Source of the DNA: Candidatus Competibacteraceae bacterium
Lineage (GTDB): Bacteria > Pseudomonadota > Gammaproteobacteria > Competibacterales > Competibacteraceae
NCBI GenBank assembly: GCA_016712625.1
Contig: JADJQQ010000001.1
Location: 1,364,001 to 1,428,000 of the forward strand
Length of the DNA stretch: 64,000 bases
Reading direction: 5' to 3'
The notes under the pieces are model-generated. The model was not told where the DNA came from. It ran no database searches and saw only the letters and a program-made list of their open reading frames with translations. Of the stretch, positions 1-7,980 are shown piece by piece. Position 1 is the stretch's first letter; each line of letters starts with the position of its first letter. The translations under genes and the position numbers were made by a program.

Positions 1-810
1 GTTGGTGGCCAAGCGGCTGGTGGCCCAAGCGGCGGAGAAATCGTGTTGGGTGATTTCTCGGGTTTCGGGTAAAAATTGCCCATAGAAGCTGGGATGCGGC
101 CAATTACCGCGCACGCTGATCCGCGTGGTGTCGCCCACCGGGGCCAAGTCAAACGCTTCCGTGCCGCGCAGATCAAGTGAGAAGCTGAATTCAGCCGACC
201 AAGCTTTCGAAGGATCAAGGCCGTTGAGGCGGGCCTGGATGCCGTTGGCCATTTTTTCCTCGCCGGTGCCCGGCAGGAACTCGGACGGCTGTCCCGCCCA
301 GTTGAGCGCTGGCGCTCGCAGAATGCCTCGTGGGTCGCTGATCCCGACGATCAGGCGGGGGGGTCGCTCAAAGACGATCTGTTCATTCGGCGCGGTGGGT
401 TTGATCAACTCGCCTTCGGTGGCGAAGCGGCCCTTGAAGCTGAGGTTGGCGCTGAATACGATGGCATGGTAAAGATTGCGCCGAATTTGTTCCGTATTCA
501 AATTGCTCTGCGCCTCAAGTTCGGTTGGCAGCAAATAAAGCTGCTCGCTCCAGCGATTTTCGACCTCCACCGTCTTGGTCTGATCCTTATCGCTGGGCTT
601 TTGCGACTTGACGATTCGGGTGTAAGGCACCACCAGGATGGGGCCGACCAGGGTTTGTTGGCGGGCGGTGGCGGTGGCGATTCCCGCCACAACCTCATTG
701 CGGCGGGCGGCGCGCTCGTCGATTAGAAAGCTGATTCGGGCCAGGCCGATCGCGAGCAAGAGGGTGATCAGAAAAATCAAACTGATTTTGGCAAACAGGC
801 TGTAACGCAT
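1..810 (-). CDS. creD: CreD-like inner membrane protein, cut by the window edge
   Basis: The reading frame runs open from an ATG at 810 to base 1, giving 270 residues of a family that is usually about 450, so the C-terminal membrane half lies outside the window. An AAGGAG Shine-Dalgarno sits about 8 bases before the ATG. Residues about 6-24 form one hydrophobic helix, followed by a long periplasmic-type domain containing LVGPILVVPY, as in CreD/CetA. In E. coli CreD is an inner membrane protein controlled by the CreBC two-component system and linked to colicin E2 tolerance and envelope stress. Its biochemical role is unknown. It diverges from bioB; the 285 bases between 811 and 1095 hold no other gene I can support. 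Confidence 0.85.
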   Translation of the reverse strand, partial: MRYSLFAKISLIFLITLLLAIGLARISFLIDERAARRNEVVAGIATATARQQTLVGPILVVPYTRIVKSQKPSDKDQTKTVEVENRWSEQLYLLPTELEAQSNLNTEQIRRNLYHAIVFSANLSFKGRFATEGELIKPTAPNEQIVFERPPRLIVGISDPRGILRAPALNWAGQPSEFLPGTGEEKMANGIQARLNGLDPSKAWSAEFSFSLDLRGTEAFDLAPVGDTTRISVRGNWPHPSFYGQFLPETREITQHDFSAAWATSRLATN

Positions 811-1095
811 CGTGGCGGCTCCTTCAGGTGAATGGGTGGAGCCAGCCTACTCGTCCCAGTTGAGGGAATGATGGGCGGATGATGGAGCGAGTATGAGGAT
901 TTGGTGAGGAAAAGGATGATTTGACCGGAGCGGCCGCCCATCTTCGCCATGATGGCGCTGGCTTTCCAGGATCAGAATGCTATCTTAATTTAACGCCAGC
1001 CAAGGTGTGCGTGAGAGCAGAGCCGCACGGTGGCTGACCTCTTGTCTTCTACCATTGATTTAGCAATGCATTCAACCAGTTCGAGAACCACGTCC

Positions 1096-2088
1096 ATGAA
1101 TACTCCAGCGCTTGTTGCTCGCCCGGCATCGCGCCCGCAACCGCCCGTTCATCCCGCCCCGGTCTGGACCGTGGACGCCGTGCTGGCGCTGTTTGAATTA
1201 CCTCTCCCCGATTTACTGTTCCAGGCGCAGGCAAGCTTGCGCGCCCACTTCGACCCCAACGCGGTGCAGCGCTCCACCTTGCTGTCCATCAAGACCGGCA
1301 ATTGCTCGGAGGATTGCGGTTACTGTTCTCAGTCCAAGCGCCATCAAACCGGCTTGGAAAGCCAGCGCTTGCTCTCAACCGAGGAAGTGCTGGCGGCGGC
1401 CAAAGCCGCCAAGGAACAAGGGGCCGGGCGATTTTGCATGGGGGCGGCTTGGCGCGGCCCCAAAGAGAAGGACATGGCGGCGGTCAATGAAATGGTGCGC
1501 GCGGTCAAGGCGCTCGGCTTGGAAACCTGCGTCACCTTGGGCATTCTCAAGGACGGCCAAGCGGAACAATTGAAGGAAGCCGGACTGGATTACTACAACC
1601 ACAATCTCGACACCGCACCGGAATATTACGGTGATGTGGTCACCACGCACACCTACCAGGATCGACTCGATACCCTGCACGGAGTTCGTGAGGCGGGATT
1701 AAAGGTCTGTAGCGGCGGCATTGTCGGCATGGGTGAAACTCGCCAGCATCGGGCGGGACTCATCGCAAAACTGGCCAGCCTCGACCCGCCGCCAGAATCG
1801 GTGCCGATCAACAACCTGGTGCCGATCCCCGGCACGCCCTTGGCCGGCAGCAACCCGGTGGATATTTTTGAGTTCGTGCGTACCATCGCCGCCGCCCGCA
1901 TCACCATGCCGCACAGCTACGTCCGCCTCTCCGCCGGCCGGGAGCAAATGAGCGAAGCCGAACAGGCACTCTGTTTTCTGGCGGGGGCCAACTCGATGTT
2001 TTACGGCGATCAGTTGCTAACCACCAGCAATCCCGGCGTGGAACGGGATAACGCGCTGTTCGAAAAATTGGGCTTGCACGGCGTGTGA
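1096..2088 (+). CDS. bioB: Biotin synthase
   Basis: Radical SAM enzyme that inserts sulfur into dethiobiotin, the last step of biotin synthesis. The radical SAM cluster motif is C70-x3-C74-x2-C77. Further conserved Cys at about 114, 145 and 205 fit the ligands of the sacrificial 2Fe-2S cluster, and SYVRLSAGR near the C terminus carries the Arg ligand. I chose the ATG at 1096 (330 aa). In-frame starts at 1030 (GTG) and 1066 would add a low-complexity Ser/Thr tail not usual in the family. A TATCTT at about 979 is a possible -10. First gene of bioB-bioA-bioF-bioC-bioD, 13 bases before bioA. Confidence 0.95.
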   Translation: MNTPALVARPASRPQPPVHPAPVWTVDAVLALFELPLPDLLFQAQASLRAHFDPNAVQRSTLLSIKTGNCSEDCGYCSQSKRHQTGLESQRLLSTEEVLAAAKAAKEQGAGRFCMGAAWRGPKEKDMAAVNEMVRAVKALGLETCVTLGILKDGQAEQLKEAGLDYYNHNLDTAPEYYGDVVTTHTYQDRLDTLHGVREAGLKVCSGGIVGMGETRQHRAGLIAKLASLDPPPESVPINNLVPIPGTPLAGSNPVDIFEFVRTIAAARITMPHSYVRLSAGREQMSEAEQALCFLAGANSMFYGDQLLTTSNPGVERDNALFEKLGLHGV

Positions 2089-2101
2089 GCGGCCGGCCCT
2101 A

Positions 2102-3424
2102 ATGCACAACCGCGATTGGCTCGACCGCAGCCGCGCCGCCGTCTGGCATCCTTGCACTCAGATGAAGCAACACGAGGCCGATGTTTTGCCGCTGGTGCCG
2201 GTGGCGCGCGGCGAGGGCGCGTGGCTGTACGATTACGAGGGCCGGCGCTATCTGGACGCCATCAGTTCGTGGTGGGTGAACCTGTTTGGTCACGCCAACC
2301 CGCGCATCAACGCCGCGATCAAGGACCAGCTGGAGCGGCTGGAGCACGTCATTCTGGCCGGTTTCACCCATGCGCCGGTGGTCGAACTGTCGGAACGGCT
2401 GGCGACGCTCACTCGCAACGCCCTCGGCCATTGCTTTTATGCCTCGGATGGCTCGTCGGCGGTCGAAATTGCACTCAAGATGTCGTTCCACTACTGGCGC
2501 AATAACGGTCGAGCCGAAAAGAACCGTTTTGTCTCGGTGGCTGGCAGCTATCACGGTGAGACGCTGGGCACGCTGAGCGTGGGCGATGTCGCGCTCTATA
2601 AAGACGCTTATGCGCCGCTGTTGCGCCAAGCGACCGCCGTGCCTTCTCCCGACGCGCGCGCCGCCAAACCGGGCGAAACGGCGACCGATGTCGCCGCGCG
2701 GGCGGCGGCGGCGCTGGAAACCTATCTGGCCGAGTTTCATGAAAGTTTGGCGGCCTTCATCGTCGAACCTTTGGTGCAAGGCGCGGGCGGGATGGCGATG
2801 CACGACCCGCACTATCTCAGGCTGGCTCGCGCGCTATGCGACCGTTACGGCGTTCATCTGATCTGCGACGAGATCATGGTCGGCTTTGGCCGCACCGGTA
2901 CTTTGTTCGCCTACGAACAGGCCGGGATCCGGCCGGATTTTCTCTGCCTGTCGAAAGGGCTGACCGGCGGCTATTTGCCGCTGTCGGTGGTGATGACCAC
3001 CGATGAGGTATACGCCACTTTTTATGACGATCTGGTGACGCGCGGTTTTCTCCACTCCCATTCCTACACCGGCAATCCGCTGGCGTGCCGGGCGGCGCTG
3101 GCGACTTTGGCTATTTTTGCCGAAGACGATGTGCTGGCCCGTAACCGGCGCTTCGCCAAACGGTTCTGCGTGCTGCTGGCCCCGTTGGCCAAGCATCCCT
3201 TGGTGCGCCATCTTCGGACCTGCGGGATGATTTGGGCGCTGGATGTCGATACCCAAGACCCCGGTTTTCGGCTGCGCTTTTATCGGGAAGCGTTGAGCCG
3301 TGAAGTGTTGCTGCGCCCCTTGGGCACCACGGTTTATTTCATGCCCCCCTATATTTTGGATGAAGAGGAGGCGGCGCTACTGGCTGAGCGCACCCTCGCG
3401 GCGTTGGACGCCGCTTGCGCATGA
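2102..3424 (+). CDS. bioA: Adenosylmethionine-8-amino-7-oxononanoate aminotransferase
   Basis: PLP-dependent class III aminotransferase that converts 7-keto-8-aminopelargonate (KAPA) to 7,8-diaminopelargonate with SAM as amino donor. The WHPCTQM motif near residue 15 and SSWWVNLFGH at about 55-64 are typical of BioA. DEIMVGFGRTG (256-266) binds the cofactor, and the Schiff-base lysine is K285 in LSKGLTGGYLPL. The 440-residue length is normal. Its TGA overlaps the ATG of bioF (ATGA), so translation of the two is probably coupled. Confidence 0.95.
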   Translation: MHNRDWLDRSRAAVWHPCTQMKQHEADVLPLVPVARGEGAWLYDYEGRRYLDAISSWWVNLFGHANPRINAAIKDQLERLEHVILAGFTHAPVVELSERLATLTRNALGHCFYASDGSSAVEIALKMSFHYWRNNGRAEKNRFVSVAGSYHGETLGTLSVGDVALYKDAYAPLLRQATAVPSPDARAAKPGETATDVAARAAAALETYLAEFHESLAAFIVEPLVQGAGGMAMHDPHYLRLARALCDRYGVHLICDEIMVGFGRTGTLFAYEQAGIRPDFLCLSKGLTGGYLPLSVVMTTDEVYATFYDDLVTRGFLHSHSYTGNPLACRAALATLAIFAEDDVLARNRRFAKRFCVLLAPLAKHPLVRHLRTCGMIWALDVDTQDPGFRLRFYREALSREVLLRPLGTTVYFMPPYILDEEEAALLAERTLAALDAACA

Positions 3425-4590
3425 TTTGGGACGAATTAGAAGTTGGCCTCGCCCAACTGGCCAGCGATGGTTTGCTGCGCCGCCGCCGTACCCTTGATGC
3501 GCCCTGCGGCCCGGCCGCCCTGGTGGATGGCCAGCAGGTGGTGGCGTTTTGTAGCAACGATTATCTGGGTTTGGCCAATCATCCCGCCATCGTCGCGGCG
3601 GTGCGAGCGGCCGCTGAGCACTGGGGAGTGGGAAGCGGCGCTTCGCACGTCGTAAGCGGCCATCTGCGCCCGCACGACGCGCTGGAGGAGCGGCTGGCGA
3701 CCTTTGTCGGGCGGGAGCGGGCGCTGTATTTCACCACCGGCTACATGGCGAATCTGGCCATCGTGCCGACGCTGGTCGAGCGCAATGACGCTATTTTCGC
3801 CGATCGGCTCAATCACGCCTCGTTGATCGATGCCGCCTTGCTGGCGCGCGCCCAGCACGTTCGCTTTCCGCACGGCGATATGGCGGTGCTGGCCGAACGG
3901 CTGGCGCAAAGTCGTGCCCGCCGTAAACTGATTCTCACTGACGCGGTGTTCAGCATGGACGGCGATCTGGCATTGTTGCCGGAGCTGTTGGCGCTGGCCG
4001 AGCGCTTCGACGCTTGGCTGGTGGTGGACGATGCCCACGGTTTCGGGGTGCTCGGCCCCCAGGGTCGCGGTAGCATCGCCCATTGCAATCTGCCGCCCTC
4101 ACCCCGTCTGATTCTGATGGGGACCCTGGGGAAGGCCGCCGGGGTGTCCGGTGCGTTCGTGGCCGGTGATCGGCGGGTGATCGACTGGCTGATGCAACGG
4201 GCGCGGCCCTACATTTTCACCACCGCCTCAAGTCCGTTGCTGGCGGCGGCGCTGCTCGTCAGTATTGACTTGATTGAGCGCGGTGATGACCGGCGGGCGC
4301 ATCTACGTCAGCTGATCGACCGGTTGCGTTCCGGTCTTGCCGGATTGCCCTGGCGGTTGCTTCCCTCATTGACCGCGATTCAGCCGCTGCTGATTGGGGA
4401 AAATGCCGCCGCCGTGCAACTGTCCGAACGGCTGTTCGCGCGCGGTCTGTGGGCGCCGGCTATCCGACCGCCCACCGTCCCGATTGGGACCGCGCGCTTG
4501 CGGATTTCGCTGTCGGCGGCCCACGCCGACGCCCAGATCGATGCGCTGGTGGCGGCGCTTCGCGACTGTGCCGCCGATGGCCCATTTTGA
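3421..4590 (+). CDS. bioF: 8-amino-7-oxononanoate synthase
   Basis: PLP enzyme of the alpha-oxoamine synthase family. It condenses pimeloyl-ACP (or -CoA) with alanine to give KAPA, the first ring-forming step of biotin synthesis. Visible motifs are the Gly-rich SGASHVVSGHL near residue 72, VVDDAHGFGVLG at about 201-212 and the PLP lysine K238 in GTLGKAAGVSGAF. I start it at the ATG at 3421, which overlaps the bioA stop, rather than the TTG six bases upstream. The last 14 bases overlap the start of bioC. No bioH lies between bioF and bioC, unlike many gammaproteobacteria. Confidence 0.95.
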   Translation: MIWDELEVGLAQLASDGLLRRRRTLDAPCGPAALVDGQQVVAFCSNDYLGLANHPAIVAAVRAAAEHWGVGSGASHVVSGHLRPHDALEERLATFVGRERALYFTTGYMANLAIVPTLVERNDAIFADRLNHASLIDAALLARAQHVRFPHGDMAVLAERLAQSRARRKLILTDAVFSMDGDLALLPELLALAERFDAWLVVDDAHGFGVLGPQGRGSIAHCNLPPSPRLILMGTLGKAAGVSGAFVAGDRRVIDWLMQRARPYIFTTASSPLLAAALLVSIDLIERGDDRRAHLRQLIDRLRSGLAGLPWRLLPSLTAIQPLLIGENAAAVQLSERLFARGLWAPAIRPPTVPIGTARLRISLSAAHADAQIDALVAALRDCAADGPF

Positions 4591-5377
4591 GTCGTCGACC
4601 GCTGGGCCGGCCAAGCAGCGCATTCGCCAAGCCTTCGAGCAGGCCGCCTCCACCTATGACGCGGCGGCTGATGTCCAGCGGGAAGTGTGTGATCGGCTGG
4701 GCGCTTATTTGCTGGCGTGTGATCTACCGCTTTCGCCCAAAGCCATTTTGGACGCCGGGTGCGGCACCGGCTACGGAGCGGACTGGTTGCGGCAACGCTG
4801 GCCCCAGGCGCGGCTGACCCTGATTGATTTCGCCCCCGCCATGCTGGCTGCCGCTCGTGGCCGCTGTCTCGACACGCAACTGATTTGCGCGGACATTGAG
4901 GCGTTGCCGCTGGTCGAATATGGGTTCGATTTGTATTGGTCAAGTTTGGCCTGGCAATGGAACGACCCCGGCCGTTGTTTCGCGGAAGTTGAAAGAGTGC
5001 TCGAAGCCGGCGGGATCATGGCGGTCGCGACCTTAGGGACCAATAATTTTCCGGAGTTGCGGCAGGTTTTCGCGGGCGTGGATGATTACAGCCATGTCCT
5101 GACCATTCCCGCGCCGGAACGATTGCTGGCCGCTTGTCAAGCCGCCGGCTGGCAAGTGCGGGTTTGGGAGCGGCGGCTGGTGCGCCGCCATTATCCCGAT
5201 GTGCGAACCCTGTTGCGTAGCGTCAAGGCGGTGGGGGCGCGCGAAGTCCAGCAACGCCGGCCCGCGCCGTTCAGCCGCGCGGCCTGGCAGGCGATCGCTG
5301 CCCGCTACGAACGGCTGCGGCAACCGGCCGGCTTGCCGCTGAGCTACGATGCGGTTTGGCTGATAGCCACCCGCTAA
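4577..5377 (+). CDS. bioC: Malonyl-ACP O-methyltransferase
   Basis: SAM-dependent methyltransferase that methylates the free carboxyl of malonyl-ACP so that the fatty acid machinery can extend it to pimeloyl-ACP methyl ester. Motif I is ILDAGCGTGYG (about 57-67), followed by an acidic residue after the second strand (TLIDFAPAML). The N-terminal sequence with F-x-A-A-x-TYD-x-AA is characteristic of BioC. The ATG at 4577 gives a 266-residue protein of normal length and overlaps bioF by 14 bases. Methyl ester removal by BioH or an equivalent must be encoded elsewhere. Confidence 0.93.
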   Translation: MAHFESSTAGPAKQRIRQAFEQAASTYDAAADVQREVCDRLGAYLLACDLPLSPKAILDAGCGTGYGADWLRQRWPQARLTLIDFAPAMLAAARGRCLDTQLICADIEALPLVEYGFDLYWSSLAWQWNDPGRCFAEVERVLEAGGIMAVATLGTNNFPELRQVFAGVDDYSHVLTIPAPERLLAACQAAGWQVRVWERRLVRRHYPDVRTLLRSVKAVGAREVQQRRPAPFSRAAWQAIAARYERLRQPAGLPLSYDAVWLIATR

Positions 5378-5387
5378 CGGTTTCACC

Positions 5388-6068
5388 ATGCCCACGGCCT
5401 TTTTTGTGGCAGGCACTGATACGGAGGTGGGTAAGACCTATGTGACTTGTGGGTTGTTGCGCGCGACGCGTCAGTTAGGTTTTAGCACCGTTGGCATGAA
5501 GCCCATAGCCGCCGGCGTTGAAGCCGATGGCCGCAACCAAGATGTCGCCCAACTGCTGGCCGCGAGTTCCATTAAGCCGCCCCTGGAGTGGATCAATCCT
5601 TTTCTATATGCGGCCGCTATCGCTCCGCATATCGCCGCGCGAGAAGCGGGCCGCTCCATTGAGATCGAAGTAATCGAAGGCGCGTTCGAACACCTGCAAC
5701 AGCTAGCCGATGTGGTTTGGGTGGAAGGGGTCGGGGGGTTTCGGGTGCCGCTCGACGAGCGGCGGGATACGGCTGATCTTGTACAAAGGCTGGGATTGCC
5801 CGTGGTGCTGGTGGTGGGAATGCGGCTCGGTTGTCTGAATCACGCTTTATTGACAGCGGAAGCCATTGCCCAGCGGAATTTGCGCTTAGCCGGTTGGGTA
5901 GCCAATCAAATCGATCCCACCATGAATCGTTTTGAAGCCAATCTTGAAAGCCTGCAAGCGCGGCTCGACGCCCCGATGTTGGGCGTAACGCCTTATGGCG
6001 GTGGCGTTGATTCGGCGGTTGCCGCCCTAAGGCTGTCGCTTTTGCCTGAGTTTGGGAGCGAATGCTGA
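5388..6068 (+). CDS. bioD: Dethiobiotin synthase
   Basis: ATP-dependent carboxylase that closes the ureido ring of dethiobiotin from diaminopelargonate and CO2. The P-loop GTDTEVGKT lies at residues 9-17, with the substrate-binding lysine of MKPIAAG at K38 and EGVGGFRVPL in the middle as in other BioD proteins. Length is 226 aa. It starts 10 bases after bioC and is the last gene of the operon. A hairpin terminator follows within 10 bases of its stop. Confidence 0.95.
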   Translation: MPTAFFVAGTDTEVGKTYVTCGLLRATRQLGFSTVGMKPIAAGVEADGRNQDVAQLLAASSIKPPLEWINPFLYAAAIAPHIAAREAGRSIEIEVIEGAFEHLQQLADVVWVEGVGGFRVPLDERRDTADLVQRLGLPVVLVVGMRLGCLNHALLTAEAIAQRNLRLAGWVANQIDPTMNRFEANLESLQARLDAPMLGVTPYGGGVDSAVAALRLSLLPEFGSEC

Positions 6069-6073
6069 TATGG

Positions 6074-6100
6074 AAAAAACCCGGCGAACCGGGCTTTTGG
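6074..6100. terminator. Bidirectional rho-independent terminator between bioD and csp
   Basis: CCCGG (6080-6084) and CCGGG (6089-6093) form a short GC stem around a CGAA loop. It is flanked by an A-run on the left (6074-6079) and CTTTT on the right, so the hairpin has a U-tract in both orientations. It lies between the convergent bioD and cold-shock genes and can end both transcripts. Confidence 0.75.
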
Positions 6101-6125
6101 AATACTATCCGATAAAAAGCTGAAA

Positions 6126-6332
6126 TCAATCAATCGGCTTGATATTCGTTGCTTGTTTGCCTTTGGGGCCGGTTGTGACGTCGAAGGACACTTTCTGATT
6201 TTCTCTGAGTGTCTTGAAGCCGCGGGCCTGAATGGCGGAAAAATGCGCAAACAGGTCATCGCCGCCGCTGTCGGGGGTGATGAAGCCGTAGCCTTTCGAT
6301 TCGTTAAACCATTTGACGGTGCCAGTGACCAT
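6126..6332 (-). CDS. cspA: Cold-shock domain protein, CspA family
   Basis: A 68-residue single cold-shock domain that binds single-stranded RNA/DNA and acts as an RNA chaperone. It starts MVTGTVKWFNESKGYGFI, with RNP1 (KGYGFI) and RNP2 (DLFAHFSA), and ends with the usual VSFDVTTGPKGKQA region. I chose the ATG at 6332 because family members begin at this point; an upstream in-frame ATG at 6356 would add eight residues. The 5' leader is AT-rich, as for many csp genes. Which csp paralogue this is cannot be told from sequence alone. Confidence 0.93.
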   Translation of the reverse strand: MVTGTVKWFNESKGYGFITPDSGGDDLFAHFSAIQARGFKTLRENQKVSFDVTTGPKGKQATNIKPID

Positions 6333-6417
6333 AGATTTTCGTATTTCCTGAAACAAAAATGTTGATAATAGCTGGGCTTACGCCCCAGAAAGCCGTACCG
6401 GAATCAAGCGAGGGAAA

Positions 6418-6588
6418 ATGACGAACTGGATTGTAGACCTTAGAGAGGGTGTTACAGAGGACGAACAGATTCACCGACTTGAATGTATACGTGCTAACAG
6501 TGTGGCACTATATGCCAAGAATGTGGATGGAGCAAGAACAATCGTTCAAGTGTTTTTTCCAGCGGATGCTAGGCGCTTAACTCCTTAG
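6418..6588 (+). CDS. Small hypothetical protein (56 aa)
   Basis: Not recognised. An ATG at 6418 is preceded by GAGGGAAA, a fair ribosome site, and opens a 56-residue frame with no membrane segment or signal peptide. It begins MTNWIVDLREGVTEDEQ and ends FFPADARRLTP. Base composition is less GC-rich than the neighbours and the codons look unbiased. It diverges from csp, and its last 20 bases overlap the 3' end of rimI on the other strand. It could be real but would be dropped by many gene callers. Confidence 0.4.
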   Translation: MTNWIVDLREGVTEDEQIHRLECIRANSVALYAKNVDGARTIVQVFFPADARRLTP

Positions 6589-7042
6589 CCAGCACCAATC
6601 CATCCTCCCTACCCTTGGCCGCGGGGTAGTAGCTCCGCCGCAAGCCCACTTCGCAAAAGCCAGCGCCCGTATAAAGCCGTAGAGCGCGCAGGTTTGATGG
6701 GCGAACTTCCAGAAACACCGTTTGGGTCTCCATCTGCTGCGCCACTTCCAGTAAGTGGCGCAGCAGATGCTGTGACAGCCCGCGCCCTTGCAGTTCTGGC
6801 CGGATGCAAAGGTTGAGGATATGCGCTTCCTCCGCCGCGACCGACATGATCCCATAACCTTGGATAAAGCCGTGCGGGGTTTCCAACACCCAACATTGAT
6901 AACCGACGCGAATACAATCGCGGAGGATATCTTCGGTCCAGGAAAATTCGTAAGCCCGTTGTTCGATGGCGAGGACCTCTTTTAAATCAGCGCATAGCAT
7001 CCGTCGAAATCGACTGAGGCTGCGTTCTTGCGGGGCGCTCAC
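6569..7042 (-). CDS. rimI: Ribosomal protein S18-alanine N-acetyltransferase
   Basis: GNAT acetyltransferase, most likely RimI, which acetylates the N-terminal alanine of ribosomal protein S18. The acetyl-CoA loop is RPELQGRGLSQHLL, preceded by EEAHILNLCI and followed by VFLEVRPSNLRALRLYTGAGF, the classic RimI signature. No ATG sits at the expected N terminus. I use the GTG at 7042 (157 aa), 12 bases after the udg stop; an internal ATG at 7000 would cut off the first strand. It is downstream of udg and probably cotranscribed with it. Confidence 0.85.
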   Translation of the reverse strand: MSAPQERSLSRFRRMLCADLKEVLAIEQRAYEFSWTEDILRDCIRVGYQCWVLETPHGFIQGYGIMSVAAEEAHILNLCIRPELQGRGLSQHLLRHLLEVAQQMETQTVFLEVRPSNLRALRLYTGAGFCEVGLRRSYYPAAKGREDGLVLAKELSA

Positions 7043-7053
7043 GGGCGCGGTCT

Positions 7054-7970
7054 TCAAGTTGCCGCTGAGGGAGCAGCGGTCAGCGCGCGTCGCGCCAGTC
7101 GCAGGTCGTCCCAGGACTTGCGTTTCTCGCGGGGCGACCGTAGCAGATACGCGGGATGATAAGTGACCACCAGCGGAATGCGGGCCGCGCCAAGAAAATG
7201 GATTTCGCCGCGCAGCTTGCCGATTGGGGTATCGGTGTTCAGCAGGTTCTGGGCGGCGATGCGACCGACGGCTAGGATAATGCGTGGCTGAATGAGCGCG
7301 ATCTGCCGCTCCAGGAACGGCCGACAGCTCGCCGCTTCCGCCGGCGCTGGATCGCGGTTGTCCGGCGGGCGGCATTTGAGGATATTGGCAATGAAGACCT
7401 GTTCGCGCTTTAAGCCAATGGCCTCTAGCATCGGATTCAGCAATTTACCGGCCCGGCCGACGAAGGGTTCGCCCTGCCGGTCTTCATCCGCGCCGGGCGC
7501 TTCACCGACGATCAACCAGTCGGCTTGACGGTTGCCGACGCCGAATACGGTCTGGGTACGAGATTCACACAAATTGCACGCGGTGCATTGCCGGACTTCT
7601 CCCCCAACGCGTCCCAGTCCAAGCGCGCGATCCGCGCTGCCCGGCTCTCGGTGGGGGGGATGTTTTCGTCGCCGGTATCGGGCATTAATTCCCAGTTGTC
7701 ATCCATTGGTGGCATCCAATCATCATCGGCTAACAAGGCCGCGCTCGCTGGATCGGACCATAATTCGGCGCTGGCCCGCCGCAATGCGCTGGATGGTTCC
7801 ATCGTTGATGGCTCGGCGCCCATCGCCCCCGAATCGCGCGTTGGGTTGGCGGGCAAGGCAACGGTGGCCGCCACGGCCAACGATAATGGCGCAATCGCCA
7901 CGGGCCGTCGCGGCAACCATAACGGGATGTCCAGCGCGGCTAAATACAGTCGGCGCCGATCAGGGTTCAT
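7054..7970 (-). CDS. udg: Uracil-DNA glycosylase (family 4/5 type), with an internal frameshift
   Basis: Fe-S uracil-DNA glycosylase, which removes uracil from DNA. The intact part from about 7600 to 7054 reads CTACNLCESRTQTVFGVG, GEAPGADEDRQGEPFVGRAG, ILKCRPPDNRDP and TYHPAYLLR, the family 4 motifs including the cluster cysteines. The N-terminal part, starting at an ATG at 7970 (MNPDRRRLYLAALDIPLW), is in a different frame and ends in LDWDALGE. The join falls at a G5 run (C5 on the plus strand, about 7602-7606). Restoring one G makes a continuous 305-residue protein. An N-terminal linker of about 80 residues rich in Ala, Pro and acidic residues is typical of proteobacterial members. A sequencing error is more likely than a true null. 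Confidence 0.8.
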
Positions 7971-7980
7971 GCGGAGGCGG

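Noticed and set aside
2099..2812. 237-codon open frame on the minus strand inside bioA
   Set aside because: Arg/His-rich composition, no family motif and fully antisense to a well-conserved enzyme; a by-product of GC-rich codon usage.
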